A DNA stretch of 64,000 nucleotides. Source: Neobacillus novalis NBRC 102450 (GTDB lineage: Bacteria; Bacillota; Bacilli; Bacillales; Cytobacillaceae). The translations under genes and the position numbers were made by a program. The stretch spans positions 1 through 64,000 of the forward strand of contig NZ_BCVP01000004.1 of the NCBI RefSeq assembly GCF_001591805.1, written 5' to 3'. Positions 39,429 through 47,283 of this stretch are shown here, one piece after another. The notes beneath the pieces were generated by a model. The model was given only the letters and a program-made list of their open reading frames with translations. It ran no database searches and was not told the origin of the DNA. How positions within the stretch are numbered: the stretch's first letter is position 1; each line of letters starts with the position of its first letter.

Positions 39429-40551
39429 ATTGCACTTGTTTTTCTCTTAATGACTTTGGAATATAGACACAGAATGGTTCGCTTTCAAGGTAATCACCTG
39501 TCATCGCATAGGCCCGTGACCTTGAACCGCCGCATACATAGCGAAATTCGCAAACGCCGCATTTCCCTTTATAAAGATCTGGATTTCTTAACGATTGGAA
39601 TATTGGCGACTCACGGTATATTTCTGCTAAAGGAGTTTCACGAATATTACCGGCCTTGACAGGTAAAAGTCCACTTGGGTACACATCCCCAATATGCGAA
39701 ATAAATACAAAACCATTTCCGTCATTAACGCCTTTCGGTGCACGTCCAAGACCGTCGATTGAGCCTGTTAGCCCTTTTTCCGTTAAGGCACTTAAATAAT
39801 CAATTTCATCTGCCGTTTCCTTCGCTTCACGCATTTTTTGCTGAATCACAACACGGCGGTAATGCATGGCTTCTGTTGTTTTAATATCAAAGGATACGCG
39901 CTTGCTTAGTTCATAAAGCCATCTGAAAACTTTTTCGTGTTCAACTGGAGAAATCATATCAGATGCCTGGCCTCTTCCAGTCGGAACGAGGAAAAAGACA
40001 CTCCATAAGACACAGTTCAAATCTTCAACCATTTTTGCCATTTCTTCAAGGTATTCAATATTGTATCTGGAAATAACCGTATTAATCTGAATCGGTAATC
40101 CAACTTCATGCAAATATTTAATTTTTTCCATGGTGAGGTCAAATGAACCAGCCGTGCCGCGGAAATGGTCATGAACCTCTGCTGTAGGTCCGTCAATACT
40201 AAATGCCCAACGTGCAAGTCCCACTTCTTTTGCCTTTTCAATTGCTTCTTTGGTAACATTTGGTGTCGCACTTGGTGTCATTGAAACACGTACACCTTTT
40301 TCAACTGCATATTTCGCAATTTCAAAAACATCTTCCCTCATGAGCGGATCTCCGCCCGTAAATACAAGCATTGGATTGTTCATGTCATATATTTGATCAA
40401 TTAAATGTTTACCCTCTTCAAACGATAGTTCCCGAGGATCCCTTTTATACTGGGCATCCGCTCGGCAGTGCAGGCATTTTAATTGACATGCCCTGGTGAG
40501 TTCCCAAATTACGATAAATGGATCTTTATTAAAATCTCGGCTAAAAGCCAT
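39427..40551 (-). CDS. Radical SAM/SPASM-domain protein
   Basis: 374 aa. N-terminal radical SAM cluster C-Q-L-K-C-L-H-C near residue 22, FTGGDPLMREDVFE near 64, and SIDGPTAEVHDHFRG near 118. C-terminal SPASM-like cysteines in KCGVCEFRYVCGGSRSRAYA and a final FCVYIP. The layout resembles heme/siroheme-modifying AhbC/AhbD/NirJ relatives and peptide-modifying SPASM enzymes, perhaps TIGR04053; no precursor peptide gene is adjacent. An ideal Fnr box drives it, so it acts under low oxygen. Substrate unknown. Confidence 0.82.
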   Translation of the reverse strand: MAFSRDFNKDPFIVIWELTRACQLKCLHCRADAQYKRDPRELSFEEGKHLIDQIYDMNNPMLVFTGGDPLMREDVFEIAKYAVEKGVRVSMTPSATPNVTKEAIEKAKEVGLARWAFSIDGPTAEVHDHFRGTAGSFDLTMEKIKYLHEVGLPIQINTVISRYNIEYLEEMAKMVEDLNCVLWSVFFLVPTGRGQASDMISPVEHEKVFRWLYELSKRVSFDIKTTEAMHYRRVVIQQKMREAKETADEIDYLSALTEKGLTGSIDGLGRAPKGVNDGNGFVFISHIGDVYPSGLLPVKAGNIRETPLAEIYRESPIFQSLRNPDLYKGKCGVCEFRYVCGGSRSRAYAMTGDYLESEPFCVYIPKSLREKQVQ

Positions 40552-40606
40552 ATGAAACGCCTCCCAAAAACGGCTATTTCAAACTCAAACAGCCTTAATA
40601 CCTTGT

Positions 40607-40649
40607 ATTATAAAGGTGTTAAAGTTATAAAAAAGTGAGCTATCTCACA
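40607..40649 (-). promoter_or_regulatory. Fnr box and -10 of the radical SAM gene
   Basis: AGTGA-GCTATC-TCACA at 40634-40649. On the minus strand TATAAT occupies 40612-40607. A start ~7 nt downstream puts the dyad centre at about -41.5, ideal for Fnr activation. Confidence 0.85.
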
Positions 40650-40800
40650 ACCTACAGGCTATATATGTCCGTTTTGTGAAGGAAAAAAAACAGCAGAAAA
40701 AATCTTAACAGGTTCCGTTTCCTGTCGCAAAACCCGAAAATGCAATCGAAAATGCATCCAATTTGTACTGCCTTTTGTATCTGTTTTTGCATAAAAAAAT

Positions 40801-40835
40801 AAAATGGCTCAGTTCCCTATACTGAGCCATTTTTA
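40801..40835. terminator. Terminator-like hairpin inside the inverted-repeat element
   Basis: aaaatggctcagt/actgagccattttt stem with T-run; bidirectional in principle. Confidence 0.7.
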
Positions 40836-40884
40836 ATATCTATTTTTGCTCCCGCCAACCATAAAAGAGCGGACTCAGAGGAGG

Positions 40885-41095
40885 AATCAGCATGTTTTGA
40901 TAAATAAGCGGAGAAATTTCTCTTAATTGGGAAATGGCACTGAAAATTGCTTAAATAGACGGAAAGATTCCTACTATTGACTCAAAAAACGTGAAAATGG
41001 GTAATTTTCCTTTGCTTAATCGGAAAAACTCCGCTTATATCACCCAAATCGGGCTCTATTCTGCGGCTAACCGGAAAATCTCCTCGTATTTTAAT
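40885..41095. repeat. CGGAAA-rich periodic segment
   Basis: Within the inverted-repeat element, short phrases such as aataagcggagaaattt, tagacggaaagattcc, aatcggaaaaactccgctta and aaccggaaaatctcc recur at 30-70 bp spacing in both orientations. This resembles the dispersed 'aagcggaaaaattccgctta' type of repeat seen in bacilli. Confidence 0.45.
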
Positions 41096-41312
41096 ATCAC
41101 TGGATACTCAATGAAGGATAAGACTTCACATCAACATATATATCCAATTATTATGTGTTGTGTAGCATTTTTTGTAAGACAAATTGTATACCAAATTGAG
41201 GGTAATATTGTAGAGGTGCAACAGCCATTGTACCCCTACAATTTGGGGTGCATTTTCCTATGCAAATTTTCCATATAATTTCGTCACAAATTGCTTTACC
41301 CCAATAAAAAAC

Positions 41313-41343
41313 GAGTGTCAATTTCATATGCAAATTGGCACTC
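41313..41343. terminator. Hairpin near the right end of the element
   Basis: gagtgtcaattt pairs with aaattggcactc (11 of 12), loop 7 nt, followed by attttat. It may terminate the minus-strand dsrE-like/yitW operon. Confidence 0.55.
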
Positions 41344-41390
41344 ATTTTATCTTACATTTTTAATGTTTGTGATAGGAAACGGAACCCGTT

Positions 41391-41729
41391 TTAAGAAATG
41401 GTTAATACTTCATGTTTAGCCGCTAGGTCAATAAAATCAGCCATTCCGCTGATTTTGCCAACTGTCAATTTTTCACTTACTCCATAGTGGTCTGCACATG
41501 TTTTACAGGCAAAAATTTCTGTGCCCCTGTCTTCTAATTCTTTCAAATGTACGGAAACAAACGAATCCTCGGTCATCGTCAGCACGCCGCTGTTCATACA
41601 AAATACAGCGACAGGAAGCTCATCCTTTTGCTTCAAAATCGTAAAAAATGTTTCAAGGATATTTTCACCAAGTACTTGGTCTCCCCTGCCGAGCTGATTC
41701 GAGCTTACTAATATGATTTTATTTTTCAT
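41391..41729 (-). CDS. DsrE/YedF C-terminal-domain-like protein
   Basis: 112 aa, soluble. Pattern IILVSSNQLGRGDQVLGENILETFF, FCMNSGVLTMTEDS, and a C-x2-C in ACKTCADHYGVSEKL resembles the DsrE-like C-terminal domain of the YedF ('selenium metabolism') family; the usual N-terminal TusA/SirA-like domain is missing. A sulfur-relay role with the conserved Cys is plausible. 16 bp downstream of yitW, so probably the same operon. Confidence 0.72.
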   Translation of the reverse strand: MKNKIILVSSNQLGRGDQVLGENILETFFTILKQKDELPVAVFCMNSGVLTMTEDSFVSVHLKELEDRGTEIFACKTCADHYGVSEKLTVGKISGMADFIDLAAKHEVLTIS

Positions 41730-41745
41730 ATTGGTTCACTGCCCC

Positions 41746-42060
41746 TTAACGAATTCCTAAGGCTATTTTCGCATAACGCGACATCATCTCTTTGTTCCAT
41801 GGCGGATTCCAAACGATATTTACTTCTGTGTCTTTGACCTCAGGGATATCTGCCAAGGCTCTCTTTACTTGATCGACAATCGTTCCAGCAAGCGGACAGC
41901 CCATTGAGGTTAATGTCATCGTAACTGTTACTTGCCCTTCATCATCCATTTCAACATCGTAGACCAAACCTAAATTAACAATATCTACGCCAAGCTCAGG
42001 GTCGATAACTAACTCCATTGCGCCCATAATATTTTCTTTTAATTCTTCATTCATTTCCAT
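41746..42060 (-). CDS. yitW: MIP18/DUF59 family Fe-S assembly factor (YitW)
   Basis: 104 aa. Contains VIDPELGVDIVNLGLVYDV and TLTSMGCPLAGTI with the conserved Cys, the family signature of SufT/PaaD/MIP18 proteins that support Fe-S cluster maturation. Matches B. subtilis YitW in length and sequence pattern, and is divergent from yitU as expected for this locus. First gene of a likely two-gene operon with the DsrE-like gene. Confidence 0.88.
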   Translation of the reverse strand: MEMNEELKENIMGAMELVIDPELGVDIVNLGLVYDVEMDDEGQVTVTMTLTSMGCPLAGTIVDQVKRALADIPEVKDTEVNIVWNPPWNKEMMSRYAKIALGIR

Positions 42061-42278
42061 TCACTCCTATATATTGATATTATCAAGTATAAATAAAATT
42101 AGTATATCTGTTTTCTAAAGCTTTTGATGTGAATTTTTTTACAGGTTAGCTATAAAATTGTTAACATGGTAAGTATAGAGAAAATAATTCCCCATAATGT
42201 TAGTGTATCATGGAGACAAACATTTTCCTAAAGCGACGCATTGATTGATAAAAATTAATAGTAAGAAGGGGACCCCTT

Positions 42279-43094
42279 ATGACAGAGAGACATTTAATTG
42301 CATTAGACCTTGATGGGACATTATTAAAAGATGATAAAACAATTTCCGCCAAAACAAAGGAAATCTTAAAAAAAGCAAGAGAAGATGGACACATCGTTAT
42401 GATTGCCACGGGAAGGCCTTATCGTTCCAGTGAAATGTATTATCACGAGCTCGATTTGGACACGCCCATTGTCAATTTTAACGGGGCCTTTATGCACCAT
42501 CCGCGAAATCCTAATTGGGGCTATTATCACGAGCCTCTTGATGTAAAGGTAGCGAAAGATATCGTCGAAGCTTGCAGAAGCTTTCAGTTCCATAATATTA
42601 TTGCCGAAGTGATTGATGATGTTTATTTCCACTATCACGATGAAAAACTTTTAGATATTTTTAGCTATGGCAACCCCAAAATTACTACAGGGGATTTAGC
42701 TGATTTTCTACAGGATGCTCCAACGAGTATGCTAATCCATACCGAGGAGGATCAGTTAAAAACGATTCGTGACCATTTATCCGCAGTGCATGCCGAAGTA
42801 ATTGACCAGCGCAGCTGGGCAGCTCCATGGCATGTAATTGAAATTATTAAGGTTGGTTTAAACAAGGCAGTGGGTCTGAAAAAGGCTTCTGAATATTTTG
42901 GTATTCCAGCCGAAAGAATTGTCGCGTTTGGTGATGAAGATAATGACCTAGAAATGCTTGAATATGCCGGTCATGGGATTGCCATGGGAAATGCGATCGA
43001 TCAGGTGAAAAATATTGCCAATGATGTCACATTAACGAATGAAGAAGATGGTGTTGGTCAATATTTGACGGACTTGTTAAATATTAAATTATAG
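42279..43094 (+). CDS. yitU: Cof-type HAD phosphatase YitU
   Basis: 271 aa HAD-superfamily hydrolase, class IIB cap. Motif I DLDGTLL (residues 9-15), motif II ATGRPYR near 44, motif III Lys in NKAVGLKKA near 197, motif IV FGDEDNDLEML near 219. Probably dephosphorylates small phosphometabolites (some homologues act on the flavin precursor ARPP). RBS AGAAGGGG before ATG. Confidence 0.9.
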   Translation: MTERHLIALDLDGTLLKDDKTISAKTKEILKKAREDGHIVMIATGRPYRSSEMYYHELDLDTPIVNFNGAFMHHPRNPNWGYYHEPLDVKVAKDIVEACRSFQFHNIIAEVIDDVYFHYHDEKLLDIFSYGNPKITTGDLADFLQDAPTSMLIHTEEDQLKTIRDHLSAVHAEVIDQRSWAAPWHVIEIIKVGLNKAVGLKKASEYFGIPAERIVAFGDEDNDLEMLEYAGHGIAMGNAIDQVKNIANDVTLTNEEDGVGQYLTDLLNIKL

Positions 43095-43206
43095 TTCTTA
43101 CAAGGCATTGTTTACCTAAATGAAGACAGACATTTTGGAGCATACTATTTTGTGAGGCAGCGCTGCTGTTTCAATACGAGCTTCTTAGCATATTGGAGGG
43201 ATTCGA

Positions 43207-43359
43207 ATGGGTAAATCAAACAAATCAAAACGCTTTGTCCAGCAAGGAAAGGATACCGTTAACAAGCATGCCGAACGTATTCCTTATCACATGACCTACG
43301 CTGAAGCGGAAGCTCAGAAAATGGCCAATGTGCACGAATCCTCGCTTGGAGGAATTTAA
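43207..43359 (+). CDS. Small basic protein, unknown function
   Basis: 50 aa read directly from the sequence: begins MGKSNKSKRFVQQGKD and ends NVHESSLGGI. Shine-Dalgarno TTGGAGGG 7-8 nt before ATG. Basic N-terminus, a central YHMTYAEAEAQKMA helix, no membrane segment. It resembles the many short spore-associated bacillus proteins in size and composition, but I cannot name it. It ends 1 nt before the start of the DUF3813 gene, so both are translated together. Confidence 0.75.
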   Translation: MGKSNKSKRFVQQGKDTVNKHAERIPYHMTYAEAEAQKMANVHESSLGGI

Positions 43360-43360
43360 C

Positions 43361-43546
43361 ATGGGAAACCAATTGTTCCAGGAAGCACGGAGATTTGTTG
43401 AGATGGCGAAATCCGCTAACCCAGCTGACCTTGATTCTGCTGCCTTAAAGGCAAAGAATGCACTTAGTTCTGCTTATGCCAATTCGACTGTAGCAGAGCA
43501 AGCCCAGCTCCAACAAATGCAGCAAGAGCTTGATCAGATTACCTAG
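43361..43546 (+). CDS. Small helical protein (DUF3813 family)
   Basis: 61 aa from the ATG at 43361 (GGAGG in the end of the preceding gene). MGNQLFQEARRFVEMAKSAN...LKAKNALSSAYANSTVAEQAQL is typical of DUF3813. Mostly helical, Ala/Gln-rich, cytoplasmic. Unknown role. Confidence 0.8.
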   Translation: MGNQLFQEARRFVEMAKSANPADLDSAALKAKNALSSAYANSTVAEQAQLQQMQQELDQIT

Positions 43547-43547
43547 A

Positions 43548-43640
43548 AAAAGCGGAGGTGTCCATAGAGGCACTTCCGCTTTTCCTATTTACTTGGAAAG
43601 CACTAGTCGATACGCGGCGTAAATGAGGCTTGCGCTTTTG
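43548..43640. repeat. Stop-adjacent repeat with terminator hairpin
   Basis: Starts right after the TAG of the DUF3813 gene. AAAAGCGGAGGTG pairs with CACTTCCGCTTTT (43548-43583), giving a terminator. The rest (cactagtcgatacgcggcgtaaatgaggcttgcgctttt) looks like the same family of repeats as at 1-90. Confidence 0.5.
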
Positions 43641-44483
43641 TTAATCTCTACGAAAAAAGCCATAAACCCCCGTTGTCTGGATGATATTTGTAAAAGCATT
43701 GGGGTCCACTTCTTGAATAATTCTTTCTAAATCATAGAGCTCGTAGCGGGTAATCACGATCATCAGCATGTCTCTTGTTTCATTTGAGAATGCCCCTTTT
43801 GCCGGAATCATCGTGATTCCTCTAACAAGTGAAGCATGAATCGCTTTTTTTAATTCATCCGTCTTTTTCGTAATAATCATCGCCGTAAGTTTGGCATGCC
43901 TTGTATGGATGGAATCAATCACCCTTGTTGAGGTGTATAAAGCGACAAGCGTGTAAAGAGCTTTCTCAGGACCATAGAGAAGGCCTGCTGTCATAATAAT
44001 GATGCCATTTAATACAAACATATACGGTCCAATTGGTTTGTCCTTCATCCTTGATAACACCATGGCAATAATATCAACACCACCTGTAGAAGCCCCCCAT
44101 TTCAAGGTAATCCCGACTCCTATGGCTAATATAACACCACCAAATACGGCATTTAATAAAATATCATGCGATAATTGTTTAATTGGAATCATCGTCAGAA
44201 ATAAGGAGGAAAGGACGACACTTAAAAAACTATAAACTGTAAAAGATTTTCCTACCTTTATCCAGCCTAAAATGGCGACAGGAATATTTAACAAAAGTAA
44301 TAAAAAACCCATCGAAATATGGATTGGTGTATAATCACTTAACACCTTAGAAAGTAATTGGGCGATTCCAGTAAAGCCGCTTGAATAAACATTTGCTGGA
44401 ATCAGAAATAGATTCATCGCAATTGCGTTTAATAAAGCACCGAATATCACAATGACTGTCTTTTTCGTTTGGAGCCAAAACAA
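43641..44483 (-). CDS. yitT: YitT family membrane protein
   Basis: 280 aa; five or six hydrophobic helices in the first ~170 residues (YitT membrane domain) and a C-terminal DUF2179 cytoplasmic domain (IHASLVRGITMIPAKGAFSNETRDMLMIVITRYE). N-terminus GALLNAIAMNLFLIPANVYSSGFTGIA is the hallmark of the family. Function uncertain. RBS AAAGGAGG. The same gene neighbourhood as B. subtilis yitT-yitU. Confidence 0.9.
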   Translation of the reverse strand: MFWLQTKKTVIVIFGALLNAIAMNLFLIPANVYSSGFTGIAQLLSKVLSDYTPIHISMGFLLLLLNIPVAILGWIKVGKSFTVYSFLSVVLSSLFLTMIPIKQLSHDILLNAVFGGVILAIGVGITLKWGASTGGVDIIAMVLSRMKDKPIGPYMFVLNGIIIMTAGLLYGPEKALYTLVALYTSTRVIDSIHTRHAKLTAMIITKKTDELKKAIHASLVRGITMIPAKGAFSNETRDMLMIVITRYELYDLERIIQEVDPNAFTNIIQTTGVYGFFRRD

Positions 44484-44588
44484 TGGTGTGTCCTCCTTTA
44501 TAATTTATAATCTGCAATTTGATAATTGTATTTTTATGGTGAAACCGATACACTGAAACTATATATGATGTGAAAGCAGGTGAGCTTC

Positions 44589-45452
44589 ATGGAGGTAAAA
44601 ATCCTCGCTGACAGCGCATGCGATTTACCAAAAAGTTTTTATGAAGAAAATAATGTCACTTTAATCCCCTTGAAGGTCCATATTAATGATGAAGAATTTG
44701 AAGATGTAAAAACGATTGATCCCAAAACCGTCTATGATGCAATCCGAAATGGAATTGTTCCGAAAACATCTCAAGCTTCTCCGCTTGCCTTTGAGGAAAT
44801 CTTTACCGAAATGGCGGAAAAAAATGAAGACGGTATATACATAGCATTCTCTTCTGCATTATCCGGTACTTATTCAACCGCTGTTATGATTCTTGACCAA
44901 GTGAAGGAAAAATATCCAAACTTTAATTTAACGATTGTTGATACGAAATGTGCATCACTTGGTTCTGGTCTTGTCGTCATGGAAGCAGCAAGGCTAGCCG
45001 CAAATAACGTGGCTAAAGAAGAAATTTTAAAAGATGTGCGATTTAGAAGCGGGCATATGGAGCATCTATTTACGGTAGAGGATTTAGATTATTTGGCAAA
45101 GGGCGGCCGTGTCTCGAAAGCGTCAGCCTTTTTGGGCGGATTATTGAACATCAAGCCGATATTAAACGTGGAAGACGGCAAACTTGTTCCAATCGAAAAA
45201 ATCCGCGGGAAGAAGAAGGTGTTTCGCCGGATTATCGAAATCATGTCCGAGCGCGGAAATGGTATGAAGGAACAAGTAATTGGCATTAGCCATGCCGATA
45301 ATGAAGCAGGGGCATTAGAAATGAAAGCACTGATTGAGGAAGCATTTCATCCGAAAGAAGTCTATATTTCTTCGATTGGTTCGGCTGTTGGATCTCATAC
45401 AGGTGCGGGAACCATCTCAATTTTCTTTTTAAATAAAATACCTAATCGATAA
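44589..45452 (+). CDS. yitS: DegV family fatty-acid-binding protein
   Basis: 287 aa from ATG 44589 (AGGTGAG upstream; GTG 44580 also possible). DegV hallmarks: ILADSACDLP at the start, PKTSQASPLAFEEIF near 60, SSALSGTYSTA near 85 and HTGAGTISIFFLN at the end. DegV/FakB proteins hold a fatty acid for phosphorylation by FakA. The yit neighbourhood supports yitS naming. Confidence 0.88.
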   Translation: MEVKILADSACDLPKSFYEENNVTLIPLKVHINDEEFEDVKTIDPKTVYDAIRNGIVPKTSQASPLAFEEIFTEMAEKNEDGIYIAFSSALSGTYSTAVMILDQVKEKYPNFNLTIVDTKCASLGSGLVVMEAARLAANNVAKEEILKDVRFRSGHMEHLFTVEDLDYLAKGGRVSKASAFLGGLLNIKPILNVEDGKLVPIEKIRGKKKVFRRIIEIMSERGNGMKEQVIGISHADNEAGALEMKALIEEAFHPKEVYISSIGSAVGSHTGAGTISIFFLNKIPNR

Positions 45453-45486
45453 AAAAATGAGTGAGGTGCGCCCTCACTCATTTTTT
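45452..45486. terminator. Terminator of degV
   Basis: aaaaaatgagtgagg/cctcactcatttttt stem; overlaps the stop codon of the convergent 43-aa gene. Confidence 0.85.
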
Positions 45487-45616
45487 ATTTATGATCTGTC
45501 TGTTTAGAGTATTGATTTTTTCCTGCCTGACGATTTTTCTCGCGCATCATATTCTTTTCGTGTTTTAGGGCATTATTATCTTTTGCTTTTTTGTCATTAT
45601 CGGAAGTATGCGGCAT
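45485..45616 (-). CDS. Small hydrophilic protein (DUF3941-like)
   Basis: 43 aa read directly: begins MPHTSDNDKKAKDNNALKHE and ends NQYSKQTDHK. AAAGGGGTAAGG precedes ATG. Extremely hydrophilic (Lys/Asn/Asp/Glu), no cysteine or membrane segment; fits the short DUF3941 family of bacilli. Possibly a spore-related small protein. Its stop codon lies in the degV terminator. Confidence 0.78.
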   Translation of the reverse strand: MPHTSDNDKKAKDNNALKHEKNMMREKNRQAGKNQYSKQTDHK

Positions 45617-45687
45617 AACCTTACCCCTTTCAAATTGCTTACGCTTATTAGTGTAATCAATCTAAAAAAGAGTATGTACTTATCTTG

Positions 45688-46551
45688 TTAATCTTTCTTG
45701 ACATATGTCCAGCTGCCTTCTTGATACGCTTTGCCTTCTTTCATCAATTTTCCGAGGGCACGCTTAAACGCCCCCTTACTTAAGTTAAAACGTTCTTGTA
45801 TTTCTTCAGGCATACTCTTATCGCTGAATGGCATAGAACCATCTCTACTCAGTAAATATTCGTAAATGCGTTCTGCATCTTGATCTTGGGATTCCTCTTT
45901 CCTTGCGAGTAAAGAAATGTTTACCGTTCCGTCTTCCTTTATATCAATAATCCGTCCCTCTACCATTTCGCCTAAGCGGGGCTCCTGTGGTCTTTGTGAC
46001 TCATGAATGAATCCTTTAAATCCCTCAATTGTATAAATCCAGCTTCCTACCTTTGCTGTTCGGTAAATATGTCCCTGAACATTTTTGTTGAAATTTTCTC
46101 TTGTTGCTTTTACAGAAATGGATTCTATAATTGGGTCGCTGGCGAGCTTCGCATAAAGCAGATAATTGCGGCTCAGCTTTAAAGTTATATAGACTAAATC
46201 CCCTGGCTTCGGCCAGACTGACTTATGTGTCGGCAAATCGTCTATTCCTAACAAAATATCCTTTGGTAGCCCAATATTTAAGAAAACACCAATTTTCGGA
46301 TTTGTATCTGTTACCTTAACCCATCCATAGCGTCCGACGGCAATTTCCGGGATGGTAGTTGAAGCGGAAATTCGTCCTTCCGAATCAACATAAAGAAAAA
46401 CCTCTACCTGGTCCTCTTCTTGAAATTCTTGATCTGCCTGATTGATATGAAGCAAAACATCTTCATTTCCATCAGTTAAAAAATAGCCGAAAGTTGCTTT
46501 ACGGGCAACTGTTAAGGTAGTGGATTGACCAATAAGTTCTTGTAATGACAT
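45688..46551 (-). CDS. cvfB: S1-domain RNA-binding regulator CvfB (YitL)
   Basis: 287 aa from ATG 46551 (GGGGAG upstream; the ATG at 46554 is adjacent, and the far-upstream in-frame ATG has no site). Three S1-like beta-barrel segments (residues ~1-65, 66-135, 145-215; e.g. GWVKVTDTNPKIGVFLNIG, GFKGFIHESQ) and a C-terminal winged helix (LSKGAFKRALGKLMKEGK). In Staphylococcus CvfB affects virulence gene expression; in B. subtilis it is yitL. Confidence 0.9.
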   Translation of the reverse strand: MSLQELIGQSTTLTVARKATFGYFLTDGNEDVLLHINQADQEFQEEDQVEVFLYVDSEGRISASTTIPEIAVGRYGWVKVTDTNPKIGVFLNIGLPKDILLGIDDLPTHKSVWPKPGDLVYITLKLSRNYLLYAKLASDPIIESISVKATRENFNKNVQGHIYRTAKVGSWIYTIEGFKGFIHESQRPQEPRLGEMVEGRIIDIKEDGTVNISLLARKEESQDQDAERIYEYLLSRDGSMPFSDKSMPEEIQERFNLSKGAFKRALGKLMKEGKAYQEGSWTYVKKD

Positions 46552-46687
46552 CATTACTCCCCTTTTCTTTTCATGGAGCTTTTCCTGAATCTTGTTATAA
46601 CTGCTATATTTTACTATAATGTAGCCATAAAGGGAAACTTTTGCAGGTAATGTTTCCATCTATTGTTGATAAAATGGAGGTTTGGTT

Positions 46688-47179
46688 ATGTCTAAAGACA
46701 GCTCATTTGATATTGTATCCAAAGTAGACTTTTCTGAGGTCACAAATGCAATTACACAAACAATGAAAGAAATTGGTACGCGTTACGATTTTAAAGGCAG
46801 CAAAAGTGAAGTCTCACTTGATAAAGAAGAGCTAGTCCTAATTTCAGATGATGAATATAAAATGGACCAGCTAAAAGATGTATTATTTAGCAAAATGATT
46901 AAACGAGGTATCCCAGTTAGAAACCTAGATTACGGAAAAATCGAAAAGGCATCCGGCGGCACCGTTCGCCAAAGAGCCAAACTTGTCCAAGGTATCGATA
47001 AAGAAAATGCCAAAAAGATTAATACCATTATCAAAAACAGTGGTGTAAAGGTGAAAAGTCAGGTGCAGGACGATCAAGTACGTGTGACCGGTAAAAACCG
47101 CGACGATTTGCAAAAAATCATTTCTTTGGTGCGCGAAGCTGATTTAACGGTGGATGTGCAGTTTATTAATTATCGCTAA
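46688..47179 (+). CDS. yitK: YajQ family nucleotide-binding protein
   Basis: 163 aa from ATG 46688 (GGAGG 6 nt upstream). Starts [32 protein letters not shown] and [18 protein letters not shown] are family signatures. YajQ proteins bind nucleotides (c-di-GMP in Xanthomonas) or RNA; the role in bacilli is unknown. Divergent from cvfB as in B. subtilis yitK-yitL. Confidence 0.92.
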   Translation: MSKDSSFDIVSKVDFSEVTNAITQTMKEIGTRYDFKGSKSEVSLDKEELVLISDDEYKMDQLKDVLFSKMIKRGIPVRNLDYGKIEKASGGTVRQRAKLVQGIDKENAKKINTIIKNSGVKVKSQVQDDQVRVTGKNRDDLQKIISLVREADLTVDVQFINYR

Positions 47180-47181
47180 AC

Positions 47182-47219
47182 AAACGGCGGAAGGGGTTAT
47201 TATTCCTTCCGTTTTTTTG
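47182..47219 (+). terminator. Terminator of yajQ/yitK
   Basis: aaacggcggaagg/ccttccgttt stem followed by T7. Confidence 0.8.
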
Positions 47220-47283
47220 TCTTCATATTTTTGCTCATTTATCAAACACTAACAATTGAATAAACATGTGGAGGTTTTCGTAA

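Larger units (their letters stand above)
40711..41386. mobile_element. Candidate MITE-like element with 21-bp inverted repeats
   Basis: Left end GGTTCCGTTTCCTGTCGCAA (from 40711) matches the inverse of the right end (41366-41386, GGTTCCGTTTCCTATCACAA when reversed), 19 of 21 positions. The 676-bp interior is non-coding and rich in hairpins (40801-40835, 41206-41245, 41313-41343). No clear target-site duplication was found. It lies at the junction between the anaerobic/ger region and the yit block. Confidence 0.5.

Noticed and set aside
39427..40551. RiPP biosynthesis locus based on the radical SAM/SPASM gene
   Set aside because: No short precursor peptide, protease or exporter gene lies beside it; neighbours are fnr and non-coding DNA.
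40885..41095. CRISPR-like spacing of the CGGAAA phrases
   Set aside because: Units are not identical, spacing varies and orientation alternates; no cas genes.
40991..41278. 95-codon plus-strand frame inside the inverted-repeat element
   Set aside because: No Shine-Dalgarno, codons follow the repeat and hairpin sequence, and there is no transposase-like motif.
40701..41396. Target-site duplication flanking the inverted-repeat element
   Set aside because: Flanks aatcttaaca and cgttttaaga are similar only in inverse sense; no direct repeat, so transposition is not proven.
47180..47283. SigB promoter for the stress-type SDR gene
   Set aside because: No GTTTaa / GGGtAt pair with 13-15 bp spacing in the interval.
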